DNA from: Gemmatimonadota bacterium
GTDB lineage: Bacteria > Gemmatimonadota > Gemmatimonadetes > Longimicrobiales > Gaopeijiaceae
Assembly (NCBI GenBank): GCA_012960225.1
Contig: DUBS01000035.1
Location: 124,001-188,000, forward strand
Direction: 5' to 3'
Length of the DNA stretch: 64,000 bases
Positions 34,072-43,369 of this stretch are shown here, piece by piece. The position numbers were made by a program, and so were the translations under genes. The first letter of the stretch is position 1; each line of letters opens with the position of its first letter. A model generated the notes under the pieces. It saw only the letters and a program-made list of their open reading frames with translations, was not told where the DNA came from and did no database searches.

Positions 34072-34820
34072 GGTCTCAAGCCCATATATGAAACCTGCCT
34101 ACCCATGTCTCCGGTGCGATGTGAGAAGAGGCCACTCTCCGTGCAACGGGTACAGTGATCCGAGACTGTGATATTCATCAAAGGAATTCCCGCCTTATCT
34201 GCTTCTTGAGCAAGAATTCTACGAAGATCTATCGGACTGGGCTGCAGTGGTATTGGCTGACCAAGAGCCTTGAAGACTTCTGTGCCAACCTCATAACAAG
34301 CCCCACAGATCGAGGGCCCAAGATGCATCATAAGATCCACTGGCCAAGAACCCGAGAGCTCTCTGAGCGCCCTGATACCACAATCCAGGATCCCAGCAGC
34401 AATACCTCGCCAACCCGCATGAAGAACAGCGATTGCTCTTCGATCGGCATCCACAAGAAAAATCGGTACACAATCAGCTGTGGTCACTGCAAGGAAAACA
34501 CCAACCGAGTTAGTCACATGGCCATCACAGTCAGGGAATAGATTCAAGCCAGCCGAAACAGTTTCATGCGTGACGATTTTGGTTCCGTGGACTTGGTGCC
34601 CATGCGCTATACTGGTTGCGGCGGTAAGCTCCAGCAGAGTGGACCAGTTCTCTTGCACAGATTCAGTCGACGATCCGCCGCCGAAAAAACCAAAATCGTA
34701 TAGGACCCCATCTGCACTTCGTATCGTGCATCCCTGACAGAGCCATGGAAACCGCTCCATCCATACTGGATGAACCAGCCCCAAGGAAGGACTGACAAGC
34801 ACCTCTGTAACCGAGGTCAC
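34068..34820 (-). CDS. pgeF: Peptidoglycan editing factor / multicopper polyphenol oxidase-like protein
   Basis: The YfiH/DUF152 signature is complete: HGHQVHGTKIV, AVTTADCVPIFLVD, AVLHAGWRGIAAGI and LGPSICGACYEVG. The conserved His, Cys and His metal ligands are present. The family has been described as a laccase-like or purine-nucleoside-phosphorylase-like enzyme, and as a factor removing misincorporated amino acids from peptidoglycan precursors. The open frame extends to 34901, but GTG 34820 gives the usual ~250 residues; no clear ribosome site decides. It is divergent from sucA. The stop is shared in a 4-nt overlap with the four-cysteine mini-protein. Confidence 0.88.
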   Translation of the reverse strand: MTSVTEVLVSPSLGLVHPVWMERFPWLCQGCTIRSADGVLYDFGFFGGGSSTESVQENWSTLLELTAATSIAHGHQVHGTKIVTHETVSAGLNLFPDCDGHVTNSVGVFLAVTTADCVPIFLVDADRRAIAVLHAGWRGIAAGILDCGIRALRELSGSWPVDLMMHLGPSICGACYEVGTEVFKALGQPIPLQPSPIDLRRILAQEADKAGIPLMNITVSDHCTRCTESGLFSHRTGDMGRQVSYMGLRP

Positions 34821-34941
34821 TTTGTGATTTGAGCCAAAGATAGCATTTGAAGTGCAGGCATTAGTAACGAGGGTGCAACCAACAAGAACCAAAGGTGGCA
34901 ACGCACTCCAACCCCTTGGAAAAATAAAGTAACTTTAGGTG

Positions 34942-37770
34942 ATGGATGAATCGCTCTTCGAAGGTCAAAATGCTGCCTACGTCCAGGCCATGTTCGAGGA
35001 GTACGCCCGTAACCCGGAAGCAGTCCCATCAGAGTGGCGTAAGCTCTTCGAAGAAAAGACCTCCGCAACAACAGTAGAAGCGCCATCTGTACCCGACACT
35101 CCACCCCAAGGTACTGGTGCTACTACCCCAACCCCCAGTCCAGTCCGCGTATCAACCTCTTCTGAGGCTGCCGAACACCTACGTCGGGTTCTCCCTGTTG
35201 TCTCTCGTGCAACGGCACTTGTTCAAGCTTTCCGGGATCATGGTCACCAACTTGCGCGCATTGACCCACTCGGTACCGAACCACCAGGCCATCCACAGCT
35301 CTCACCCGCATTCTTCGGTACGTCGATAGAGGAGTTGTCCGAACTACCCGCTTCACTGGTCATGGAAGGCAGCAGTGAAGACAAATCGGTAGCTGACGCA
35401 CTAAACGCTCTTGGCGCAGTTTACGCTGGCTCGATCGGTTATGAGTTCGAACACCTGGATGACCACGTAAAGGTTGGTTGGCTTTGGGACCAGGTTGAGT
35501 CGGAGTCACACTTTCCTAGAATGAATGCGACCGAGAAATCTGAACTTCTTAGGCACCTCTCGGAGGCGGAGGGCTTGGAACAATTCCTACACAAAGCCTA
35601 TCTCGGCCAGAAGCGGTTCTCGCTTGAGGGGACTGATGCTTTGGTGCCAATGCTGCACTTGGTGATTGAGAAAATTGCCCAGGCTGGAGGTCAAGAAGTC
35701 ATACTCGGTATGGCTCACCGGGGGCGCCTGAACATTCTGACGCACATCGTCGGTATATCATATGGTGAACTCCTAGCAGAATTTGAAGGGCCCTCCTATC
35801 AGGGTGGCCAACTTGATATCTCCGGTACGGGAGACGTTAAGTACCATCACGGTGCACGAGGAACTCGTGATATCGATGGCCTCGGCACAATCAGGATTGA
35901 GCTTGCACCAAATCCGAGCCACTTAGAGTTCATTAACCCAGTGGTTGCAGGTATGGCTCGCTCGCGTCAATTCAAGACAACTGGGAATGACACCTCACCT
36001 GACACCCACTCTATCGTCCCCATCTTGATCCACGGAGACGCAGCTTTCGCTGCGGAAGGCGTCGTCGCAGAAACACTCAATTTAGCCCGACTGAATGGTT
36101 ATGGCGTGGGTGGAACTATCCACTTTATACTCAACAACCAAGTTGGGTTTACGACTGACCCACGGGATGGGCGTTCGACCATGTACGCGAGTGATCTCGC
36201 AAAAGGTTATGGCATTCCCGTGCTACATGTGAACGCTGACGATGCAGAGGCTTGTCTAGCAGCAGTGCGCTTGGCTGCAGCATACCGATCACATTTTGAG
36301 GACGATTTTGTGATCGACCTAGTTGGTTATCGACGCTACGGACACAATGAGGGAGACGAGCCCGCGTACACTCAACCCCTAGAGTACGAGAACATCGCGA
36401 ATCATCCAACAGTGCGAGCGGTTTACGCTGATCAACTTACTACTGAAGGCACTATATCTCAGGAAGAAGCCAGTGCCATACAGGATGCGATAGCGAGCAA
36501 ACTGAGGAAGGCTCAGGATAGAGTTCGCGAGTATGAGCCAGTCTCCGATGATACTCCGGATGATGAGCGCGAGGTGCCGGTAGTCCCCCGTGATACCGGT
36601 GTTCCATTCAAGACACTCGCAGAAATCAACGCGGCGACAGTCCAATTTCCGGACAATTTCACTCCTCATCCAAAACTCTGGCGCCAACTGGAACCAAGGA
36701 CTGAAAACTTCTCACCTGCCTCTTCGCTTGATTGGGGACACGCTGAGATACTTGCCCTTGGGTCACTACTAAAAGAGGGCATCCCGATTCGGCTTACCGG
36801 ACAGGATACCCAGCGTGGAACATTCAGCCACAGGCATATGGTCTTGCACGACGTAAAGACCGGAGAGGTCTACACGCCACTCGATCAGGTATCAGGCACT
36901 CGCCTAGAAGTCTACAACTCTCCGCTCACTGAAACAGCCGTCATTGGATTCGAATATGGCTACTCAGTTGGTGCAGACACCGATGTTGTGCTTTGGGAAG
37001 CTCAATTCGGCGATTTTGTGAATGTAGGCCAGGTTATGATCGACCAGTTTCTTTCATCTGGGCTCACGAAATGGGGGCAATACTCACGATTAACGCTTCT
37101 GCTCCCACACGGTTATGAGGGTCAGGGGCCAGAGCACTCTAGCGCTCGAATTGAGCGGTTTCTACAGCTCTGTGCCGAGGGCAACATGCGGGTCACCTAC
37201 CCGACTACTCCCGCTCAGTACTTCCATCTACTCCGCCGTCAGGCCCTCCGGCGACCCGAACGGCCCATGATCGTGATGACCCCCAAAAGCCTGCTCCGGC
37301 ATGGCATGGCTTCATCCAAGGTGTCCGAGCTTCTTGAAGGTGGGTTTAGGCAGGTAATCGAGGATACAACAATCGAGGATCACAGTCAGGTCAAGCGACT
37401 CATCCTGTGCACCGGAAAGGTCTTTTACGATGTGCAGGGACACCCGAGACGTACGGAAGCCAACTCGACGGCAATCGCAAGAATGGAGCTCTTGTACCCA
37501 TTTCCTGAAGCTGCCCTAGAGGAACTTCTCATGCGCTATCCCAACCTCGAGAAAGTCTTCTGGATGCAGGAAGAACCCCGAAATATGGGTGCGCTTACAT
37601 TCGTCGGGCCGCGCCTACGTACAATCGTACCGCGAGACTTGCCTCTCGCGTATGTAGCGCGCCCGGAACGCGCGAGTCCAGCTGAAGGAAAGGCTAGTGA
37701 TCATGCGGCCCAGCAAGCCGAACTAGTACTGGAAGCTCTGGGTTTACAGGGAGAGATTATCGACAGATAG
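34942..37770 (+). CDS. sucA: 2-oxoglutarate dehydrogenase E1 component
   Basis: The protein has 942 residues. The N-terminal tag (SLFEGQNAAYVQAMFEEYARNP, then SEWRKLF) is the E1o-specific segment. TPP-binding and active-site motifs include LGMAHRGRLNIL, FILNNQVGFTTDPRDGRST, VLHVNADDAEA, GYRRYGHNEGDEPAYTQP, and RGTFSHRHMVLHD in the pyrimidine domain. The C-terminal domain has ILCTGKVFYDV and WMQEEPRNMG. It decarboxylates 2-oxoglutarate and passes succinyl groups to the E2 lipoyl domain. No sucB or lpd lies next to it; the following gene is on the other strand. Start GTG 34939 or ATG 34942 cannot be separated. Confidence 0.95.
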   Translation: MDESLFEGQNAAYVQAMFEEYARNPEAVPSEWRKLFEEKTSATTVEAPSVPDTPPQGTGATTPTPSPVRVSTSSEAAEHLRRVLPVVSRATALVQAFRDHGHQLARIDPLGTEPPGHPQLSPAFFGTSIEELSELPASLVMEGSSEDKSVADALNALGAVYAGSIGYEFEHLDDHVKVGWLWDQVESESHFPRMNATEKSELLRHLSEAEGLEQFLHKAYLGQKRFSLEGTDALVPMLHLVIEKIAQAGGQEVILGMAHRGRLNILTHIVGISYGELLAEFEGPSYQGGQLDISGTGDVKYHHGARGTRDIDGLGTIRIELAPNPSHLEFINPVVAGMARSRQFKTTGNDTSPDTHSIVPILIHGDAAFAAEGVVAETLNLARLNGYGVGGTIHFILNNQVGFTTDPRDGRSTMYASDLAKGYGIPVLHVNADDAEACLAAVRLAAAYRSHFEDDFVIDLVGYRRYGHNEGDEPAYTQPLEYENIANHPTVRAVYADQLTTEGTISQEEASAIQDAIASKLRKAQDRVREYEPVSDDTPDDEREVPVVPRDTGVPFKTLAEINAATVQFPDNFTPHPKLWRQLEPRTENFSPASSLDWGHAEILALGSLLKEGIPIRLTGQDTQRGTFSHRHMVLHDVKTGEVYTPLDQVSGTRLEVYNSPLTETAVIGFEYGYSVGADTDVVLWEAQFGDFVNVGQVMIDQFLSSGLTKWGQYSRLTLLLPHGYEGQGPEHSSARIERFLQLCAEGNMRVTYPTTPAQYFHLLRRQALRRPERPMIVMTPKSLLRHGMASSKVSELLEGGFRQVIEDTTIEDHSQVKRLILCTGKVFYDVQGHPRRTEANSTAIARMELLYPFPEAALEELLMRYPNLEKVFWMQEEPRNMGALTFVGPRLRTIVPRDLPLAYVARPERASPAEGKASDHAAQQAELVLEALGLQGEIIDR

Positions 37771-37786
37771 GGAAACCCTTACCTAC

Positions 37787-38776
37787 TCACCATGTTAGCA
37801 AGATTTTCCCGAAATTTCGGTTCTCTTCCATATATCTGTGGGCGGCCTGTGCTTCACCTGCCGGGAATACACGATCAACCACAGACTTCAACTCACCCAT
37901 CTCGAAGCCCGGCAATACCTCCAGCTCAAAAGCGCGAGCAAGATCTACCTTTTCATTGAGTGAACGAGCTCGCAACGTCGTTCCCCGAATTGAGCCTCGT
38001 CGGACCATCAGAGATTGCAGGTCAATTTCCGCCTTAGCCCCAGCGGGTACACCAACCACAATGTGACGTCCCCGGCTGGCAAGCACCTTCTGGTTACCCT
38101 TGAGGTACGCCCCGCCGACAAGATCAAGAATCACGTTAACGCCCAATCCATCAGTGATCTCGAGCACCCTATTTGGCCAGACTTCATCTCCTAAGACTTT
38201 GTGCTCCAACCCAAGTGCTGCTGCAGCCGCTAGTTTTGCTTCGGTTCTAGACGTCCCGATTACGACAGCTCCAGCTCGGAGAGCTAGCTGGAGTGTTGCG
38301 GTGCCAACACCGCTTCCTACTGCATGGACCAGAAGGCTCTCATCCACGCAAAGCCCCTCCTGAAGAAACACGGCGTCATAAGCAGTCATAAAAACTTCTG
38401 GGATAGCACCGGCTTCGACCGGATCCAAGCTATGGGGTATCCTTACTGCAGTCGCTGCTGGAATGACCACGTACTCAGCATAGGCACCTCCCCCGGTAAT
38501 ACCCATCACCGCTTGACCGACAGCAAGGGTATCGACCTCCTCACCTATAGCCTCAATCACACCTGAATATTCGAGACCAGGGATGTCTTCAGGATACCCT
38601 CGTGGTGGAGGGTAAAGCCCGCGGCGCTGGAGCAGATCTGCACGATTCAATCCAGAAGAAGCCACACGGACCAGGATATCCCTCCCGCCAGGAGTCGGGC
38701 GCTCTACATCCCGTAACTCAAGTACCTCAACCCCCCCCGGCTGCGTGATAACCACTGCTTTCATCGATTCACTCAT
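37787..38776 (-). CDS. NAD(P)H quinone oxidoreductase, PIG3/zeta-crystallin type
   Basis: The protein has 329 residues of the medium-chain dehydrogenase/reductase fold lacking the catalytic zinc ligands. It has MKAVVITQPGGVEVLELRDVERP at the start, SSGLNRADLLQRRGLYPPPRGYPEDIPGLEYSGVI, and cofactor motif VHAVGSGVGTATLQLALRAGA. NRADLLQR and PPxGxxDIPGLE are typical of the PIG3 subgroup, which reduces quinones by one electron with NADPH. It converges on sucA and is divergent from the exonuclease. Soluble, cytoplasmic. Specific substrate not deducible. Confidence 0.9.
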   Translation of the reverse strand: MSESMKAVVITQPGGVEVLELRDVERPTPGGRDILVRVASSGLNRADLLQRRGLYPPPRGYPEDIPGLEYSGVIEAIGEEVDTLAVGQAVMGITGGGAYAEYVVIPAATAVRIPHSLDPVEAGAIPEVFMTAYDAVFLQEGLCVDESLLVHAVGSGVGTATLQLALRAGAVVIGTSRTEAKLAAAAALGLEHKVLGDEVWPNRVLEITDGLGVNVILDLVGGAYLKGNQKVLASRGRHIVVGVPAGAKAEIDLQSLMVRRGSIRGTTLRARSLNEKVDLARAFELEVLPGFEMGELKSVVDRVFPAGEAQAAHRYMEENRNFGKILLTW

Positions 38777-38827
38777 GATCTTAGTACTGTAGTCCTCTTT
38801 GAATTACCTGACTAACTTGGCCTTGCT

Positions 38828-39607
38828 ATGCATCTACCTCTAGAACTCGACCGCCCCCTTGTCTTTTTTGACCTTGAGACCACTGGCCTCGATGTCAAGA
38901 ACGATCGCATTGTGGAACTGGCACTAATCAAAGTCACGCCCCAAGGAGACGTTATCGAGCGCGTGCGCCGATTTAATCCGGGCGTACCGATTCCGGCTGA
39001 AGTTACCGCTATTCACGGTATAACGGACCAAGATGTTGCGAACGAACCAACATTCTGTTTGCGGGCGAAGAGCCTGGCTGCCCTCATTGAAGATGCGGAT
39101 CTAGCAGGCTTCAATATACGAGGTTTTGACCTGCATATGCTGGTTACGGAATTCAAGCGATGTGGGATTAACCTCGAGGTCCGCAACCGTCGGCTAATCG
39201 ATATGCAGAACATCTTCCACCGTGAAGAGCCAAGAGATCTTTCCGCGGCAGCCCAGTTCTACCTCGGAAGGACACATGAGGAAGCACATCAGGCGCTCGG
39301 TGATATCCGGACTACTGCAGCCGTGCTTAGCGCACAACTCGAGCGATACCCTCACATACCTCAGGATGTCGATGGACTACATAACTATTGTGATGAGATC
39401 AGACCTTTTCGGACTGGGATAGACTTATGGTTTAGTGGGCCTCCCGAAGAAAGAGTCTTCATAAAAGGTAAGAATAAGGGACGGCAACTCTCCGAAATCG
39501 CTCAAACAAGTCCCGACTACCTGCTCTGGATGCTCCGCGACATCGACGATCTGGACGAAGAAGTCGTGGCAGTCCTCAAGCAAGTACTCGATATGCCTGT
39601 ACAATGA
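38828..39607 (+). CDS. DnaQ-like 3'-5' exonuclease
   Basis: The 259-residue protein has all DEDDh elements: FFDLETTGLD (Asp, Glu), AGFNIRGFDLHML (Asp), and HQALGDIRTTAAVL (His, Asp). After the nuclease domain (to about residue 175) comes an extra region with FIKGKNKGRQLSEIAQTSPDYLLWMLRDID, the small domain found in several exonucleases of this group (quorum-sensing-regulator/DUF3820-like). A role in repair or RNA/DNA trimming is likely; it is not clearly the replicative epsilon subunit. It is divergent from the quinone oxidoreductase across about 50 nt. Confidence 0.88.
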   Translation: MHLPLELDRPLVFFDLETTGLDVKNDRIVELALIKVTPQGDVIERVRRFNPGVPIPAEVTAIHGITDQDVANEPTFCLRAKSLAALIEDADLAGFNIRGFDLHMLVTEFKRCGINLEVRNRRLIDMQNIFHREEPRDLSAAAQFYLGRTHEEAHQALGDIRTTAAVLSAQLERYPHIPQDVDGLHNYCDEIRPFRTGIDLWFSGPPEERVFIKGKNKGRQLSEIAQTSPDYLLWMLRDIDDLDEEVVAVLKQVLDMPVQ

Positions 39608-39716
39608 TTGTCCTTCAAAGCCACGGAACCTGGAAGCAACTGAAGATGAAGTATCTCAAACGACGTTTAGTTAGTGCACTTTTTTCTGAAGTCAAAGCAG
39701 GCGTGGAGCTCTAGAA

Positions 39717-40358
39717 ATGACCTCACGATTCAATACCGTATTGTCAGCCGTCCTGGTCCTAGGGTGCACTGGCACGTCACCGGAGACAAAAGGCGCAACA
39801 GATGACACCCTGCCAGCCAGCGCAGTTGGTGTCGTCTTCGGGCAGGCCCCCGCAGCTGCCGGTGGCATCCCCTCTGTCGTCATGCTGTCGCCTGCATCTG
39901 GGGAGGACAATAGTGCCCCAGTCTTCAACGCTGATCCCGTGATCGATCAATTTGGGCTCGTCTTTTCTCCGAACATTCTCCTGATAGGAATGGGCCAGAG
40001 CGTAACCTTCACCAACAGCGAAAGTCTCGCCCATAACGTTAATCTGCGGCAGATCGAGACCGATACCATGGTGCTGAACGTAGATACAGACCCAACTGAA
40101 AGCGCACAGTACACATTCGATGAACCGGGTGGCTACGATGTAAGATGCGATGTACACCCCGGCATGACTGCGTTTGTGTTTGCTTCGCCAACACCCTACA
40201 CAGTCTTCGCCAACTTAGATGGAGAGTTTACTCTCTCGGGTGTGCCTCCAGGCTCTTACACGCTCACCGTCTGGAGTACCAATGAGGCACTTAACAGCGA
40301 ACGAACTGTAGAAGTGGATGAAGCACGAACAGAGCTCGACGCTGGACCCGTGAGCTAA
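39717..40358 (+). CDS. Cupredoxin-domain lipoprotein
   Basis: The protein has 213 residues with GGAG 8 nt before the ATG and a lipobox at LVLGCTG (Cys about residue 19). The central domain (residues about 80-155) carries a full type 1 copper set: His in ESLAHNVNL and Cys, His and Met in VRCDVHPGMTAFV. The C-terminal part (FANLDGEFTLSGVPPGSYTLTVW) is a carboxypeptidase-regulatory-like beta-sandwich. A membrane-tethered electron carrier or copper-binding protein is likely; redox partners are not defined by context. The next gene, also a lipoprotein, is 113 nt downstream and may be co-transcribed. Confidence 0.85.
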   Translation: MTSRFNTVLSAVLVLGCTGTSPETKGATDDTLPASAVGVVFGQAPAAAGGIPSVVMLSPASGEDNSAPVFNADPVIDQFGLVFSPNILLIGMGQSVTFTNSESLAHNVNLRQIETDTMVLNVDTDPTESAQYTFDEPGGYDVRCDVHPGMTAFVFASPTPYTVFANLDGEFTLSGVPPGSYTLTVWSTNEALNSERTVEVDEARTELDAGPVS

Positions 40359-40471
40359 CAGGTCAACAGGTGGGTTTACTGGATCCGGTTGCCATGCTCC
40401 AAGCTGATAGTAGATATTTTCAGTCAAGCACACGCATCAGAAACTCTAGACTTCACCGAACCCAAGCATTC

Positions 40472-40888
40472 ATGAAAAAACCCAGGCCCGGTCTCATCAT
40501 CGCGCTCGCGCTACCCTTCCTTGTAGGTTGCTTTGCAACCTTTGCTCTCCCGGTCCCTGAACCCGCCGACCGCGAGGACACAGATGTGCAAGGAGTGGTC
40601 TTAGGTGAAGGAGAGAAAGCCGAAAGGGTAGAATTTGATCAGGTCAATGATGTGCAATGGACCGAAGAGTCGCTCATCATAACTGGGATCGCCAAAGACT
40701 CTGACACGCCAGGAATCCCTCAGACCAGCACATTTTCACTTGAAGATGCAAGCGCAATCTTGGTCAAGAACGTAGATCCTAGCCGAACTTCAGGCATCAT
40801 AGCTGCCTTATTTCTCATCCCGATCTCGATTTGGATGGTTATCGTCAGCGGACAATCAAGGGAGGGGTGCCCAATAGCGGAGTGCTGA
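40472..40888 (+). CDS. Small lipoprotein with C-terminal membrane helix, unknown function
   Basis: ATG 40472 starts a 138-residue protein beginning MKKPRPG with a hydrophobic stretch and Cys in FLVGCFATF. The upstream frame lacks a signal and is unlikely to be translated. The middle region (residues about 35-95) is a small beta-rich domain (VQGVVLGEGEKAERVEF, VNDVQWTEESLIITG). A second hydrophobic helix follows (SGIIAALFLIPISIWMVIV). The C-terminus has two cysteines (EGCPIAEC). No known family recognised. It lies between the cupredoxin gene and the converging plug protein. Confidence 0.65.
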   Translation: MKKPRPGLIIALALPFLVGCFATFALPVPEPADREDTDVQGVVLGEGEKAERVEFDQVNDVQWTEESLIITGIAKDSDTPGIPQTSTFSLEDASAILVKNVDPSRTSGIIAALFLIPISIWMVIVSGQSREGCPIAEC

Positions 40889-40911
40889 TCGAGAAATAAC
40901 TTACGAGTGTT

Positions 40912-41769
40912 TCAGCGAACGTAGGTCCAGATCAGTACCACCCCACACCTGCCGATAGCCTCGTACTGAATCGGAGTTTCAGAAGGTCTGACATAGATCT
41001 CGACGGCTTCCACTGATGCTGGCGTCACAAAGTCATCCGGTCTCACTCCTCTCTGGATTCGATCAGGCCCGCTTTCGGGTCGCTGGCTCCCCAGCGCCAT
41101 GATTGCGCCATCCACGTAGAGCGTCGGCGAGCACTCCCCACCTCCACGTCGCATACGAATCTCAGGATTACGCACAGCCTCAGGCCCCACGAATGGCTTG
41201 GTCGTAACAATTTCAAGGCCAGCAATATTCCGAAACGCATCCGTAATCTTGTCCAACGCTACCGCCTGGATATCCTTCCCGATGAGGAAGGTACCTCTTC
41301 CGATTGCAGCTCTCTCCAAGAAACCGACCAACTCCAGCTTACTCATCCGCTCTTCGGCTTCGACGACGAGGTCCTCTAGATCGATCGCTGCAGGCGTAAG
41401 CCCAACCTGTAACTCGAACACACCGTCTTCGCCTACCTGGAATAAACCGTCTATAACGGACTTGTACCCCATTCTCGCGACATACAGAAAGTATGAGCCC
41501 GCAGCCGGTGCGTGAAGTGAAAAGCTCCCGTATCTATCCGCGAGCCCAGCAACCACAAGTTCCCGTCCGGGTGCAAGCAAGCCAACATAAGCAAGCATGA
41601 CCGGTTCCGAGGTGCGAGCATCACGGATTGTGCCTCTGATAACCTGCGCTTGGCTGATGGATGCACCGCTTGTCCAGGCACAGAGGGCCAGTACCAGTGC
41701 CGCAGGCCACCGTGCCCCAATTAGCCTCCCCGATGCACGAGCTCCTGCCTTTGACCAGTACTCTCTCAA
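40912..41769 (-). CDS. Plug-only TonB-receptor-like protein (regulatory domain plus plug, no barrel)
   Basis: After a signal peptide (hydrophobic core PAALVLALCAWTSGASISQAQ) come a CarboxypepD-regulatory-like domain (IRGTIRDARTSEPVMLAYVGL, YFLYVARMGYKS) and a plug-like domain (residues about 165-285) ending SVEAVEIYVRPSETPIQYEAIGRCGVVLIWT. The 22-strand barrel of true receptors is absent. The start is uncertain: the frame reaches 41850 inside a terminator hairpin, no ATG fits, and I prefer TTG 41769 with GAGG 5 nt upstream. Such short proteins are common in Gemmatimonadota. Their job, perhaps signalling or helping a SusC transporter, is unknown. A similar protein lies on the other side of susCD at 46682. 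Confidence 0.7.
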   Translation of the reverse strand: MREYWSKAGARASGRLIGARWPAALVLALCAWTSGASISQAQVIRGTIRDARTSEPVMLAYVGLLAPGRELVVAGLADRYGSFSLHAPAAGSYFLYVARMGYKSVIDGLFQVGEDGVFELQVGLTPAAIDLEDLVVEAEERMSKLELVGFLERAAIGRGTFLIGKDIQAVALDKITDAFRNIAGLEIVTTKPFVGPEAVRNPEIRMRRGGGECSPTLYVDGAIMALGSQRPESGPDRIQRGVRPDDFVTPASVEAVEIYVRPSETPIQYEAIGRCGVVLIWTYVR

Positions 41770-41839
41770 TTCAGCCTCATTGCTCTTCTTTGACTGACTA
41801 CTGATTCCGGAATCCGAGATCAGTTCTCCTACAAAACCA

Positions 41840-41871
41840 ACCGCCCCCACCGGCGAGCCGGCGGGGGCGGT
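41840..41871 (-). terminator. Terminator of the susCD operon
   Basis: A very GC-rich 14-bp hairpin with one mismatch (41840-41853 with 41858-41871) has a CGAG tetraloop and is followed on the minus strand by TTGGTTTTGT. It lies about 60 nt past the susD-like stop. Confidence 0.85.
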
Positions 41872-41933
41872 GGCTACCGCTTCGGCCGAGCCGACGCCAC
41901 TAAGTGCGTCCGCTCAGTCGTCTCAACATCTCG

Positions 41934-43349
41934 CTAGCCCGTACACTGTGTCGTATTCGCGATGTTTTCGTTGAGTGTGCACTCGATTTCAGGAATCGGC
42001 ATGCATGAAGCTCTCCGGGGCTCTCCCGGACCGATGAGCGTACCACCGTTGAGGAACGGATGATCCCAACGGTAGAGATCCCAAAACCGCCGACCTTCAA
42101 GCCACAGCGTCATGTAACGTTCGCGATCAAGAATCGACCACATGTCGTCTATCACGTTAACGTCGCAATCTGCTGCCCATGTCGAACAGTTGTCCCAATT
42201 GAGTGCTCCAGCACCACTGTTTGCTGCTGCTACATCTGCAGCTGACAGCGCACCGGAACCATAATGCGCACGCACCTCGTTGATCTTGGCAATAAACGTC
42301 GCGGCATCATTGTTACGCACCGCGTTCTCAGCCTCGATCAGGCGCATCTCAGTCCCAGTAATCGTCGGGACATTCGAACCACGCTCAGTGTACTTGTCCT
42401 GCCTATGGTGAGCAGTCAAGCCACCAGCACCCTGGGTCGCGCCACTACCCTGACCGGTACAAGTACCAGTAGGGGTGACACCCAGGGTCACGTCCGGAGG
42501 ACGGTTGGTGTCATTCCACTCTCCACAAACAGTGTACGGAACACGTGGGTCTCCAGTCGACTTATAATTTACGACAGTAGGGTTGTACTGCCGCTGAATC
42601 GGAGTAGCCCACACGCCTACCTCAGCGCGTCCCCAGGTCTCGTTATAGACCTGGTTACTATTCGCTGCCTGGTGGTAGATCGCCTCAATTACATAGTCCG
42701 TGGCGACGTTACCCGCAGCCGCAACAGCACTCGACCAGTCACCCAGGCCTACATTGGCCTGAGCTATGCCACCCCATCCAGCGCTAACGTACTGAGCAGC
42801 ATTTGCTGCGCCACCAATAGCTTTAGCCTGGGTGAAGGCGATGATCGCACTGTCAAACGACGCAGTGCGAGGCTGAATTGGGCCTTTGTCATATACCACA
42901 TCGCAGAAGTTCTCACCCAATCTCTGGTGGGCCGTGCCCATGAGATACCAGAGTCGAGCAGCATCAGAACTACTGCTTGCGGCGGATTCGAGAACAGTTT
43001 GGAGTCGAGCCCAAGACTCACCAGAAGCCCAAGCTGCCTCGTGTGTCTGCTCCCAGAATCCCTCAGAATCCTCTCGGGTGAAACGACCGAGACGATATTG
43101 TCCTGTACTAAAATAGCTACCGGTACCTGCCAGATCCTCTGTCAGGAGGCCACCCGTGAAGGCATAGCCATCCATAATGTCGTTGAGCTCAGCAGAAGCG
43201 CCGGCTACAACGATTGGCATCAGGCTAGGCGTATTTAGATCCTCGTCCAAAATCGCGCCCGGGTTCAGAACCTCGAGCGTGCAGCCAGACAATAGGACAC
43301 TAAACCCGGCAATCAACGGCCAAAGGCCGTATCTCGTCCGTTGTTTCAT
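41934..43349 (-). CDS. RagB/SusD-family outer-membrane lipoprotein
   Basis: The protein has 471 residues with lipobox LLSGCTLEVLNPG (Cys about residue 23). Helical TPR-like body: YAFTGGLLTEDLAGTGSYFSTGQYRLGRF, QTHEAAWASGESWARLQTV and ARLWYLMGTAHQRLGENFC. The typical C-terminal end is MWSILDRERYMTLWLEGRRFWDLYRWDHPFL. SusD-like proteins form the lid over the SusC pore and capture the ligand outside the cell. It follows the susC-like gene by 20 nt, so the pair is one operon. No glycan-degrading enzyme or sigma/anti-sigma pair is nearby, so peptides are as likely a substrate as glycans. Confidence 0.92.
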   Translation of the reverse strand: MKQRTRYGLWPLIAGFSVLLSGCTLEVLNPGAILDEDLNTPSLMPIVVAGASAELNDIMDGYAFTGGLLTEDLAGTGSYFSTGQYRLGRFTREDSEGFWEQTHEAAWASGESWARLQTVLESAASSSSDAARLWYLMGTAHQRLGENFCDVVYDKGPIQPRTASFDSAIIAFTQAKAIGGAANAAQYVSAGWGGIAQANVGLGDWSSAVAAAGNVATDYVIEAIYHQAANSNQVYNETWGRAEVGVWATPIQRQYNPTVVNYKSTGDPRVPYTVCGEWNDTNRPPDVTLGVTPTGTCTGQGSGATQGAGGLTAHHRQDKYTERGSNVPTITGTEMRLIEAENAVRNNDAATFIAKINEVRAHYGSGALSAADVAAANSGAGALNWDNCSTWAADCDVNVIDDMWSILDRERYMTLWLEGRRFWDLYRWDHPFLNGGTLIGPGEPRRASCMPIPEIECTLNENIANTTQCTG

Positions 43350-43369
43350 TAGTCTCTAATTCTCCTGGC

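Noticed and set aside
39604-39714. A 36-codon frame starting with an ATGA overlap at the exonuclease stop
   Set aside because: The overlap is suggestive, but the product is basic and featureless and no second line of evidence supports it.
42264-43238. A 324-codon plus-strand frame opposite the susD-like gene
   Set aside because: It is antisense to a gene with clear SusD motifs, has no ribosome site and its translation is low in any domain pattern.
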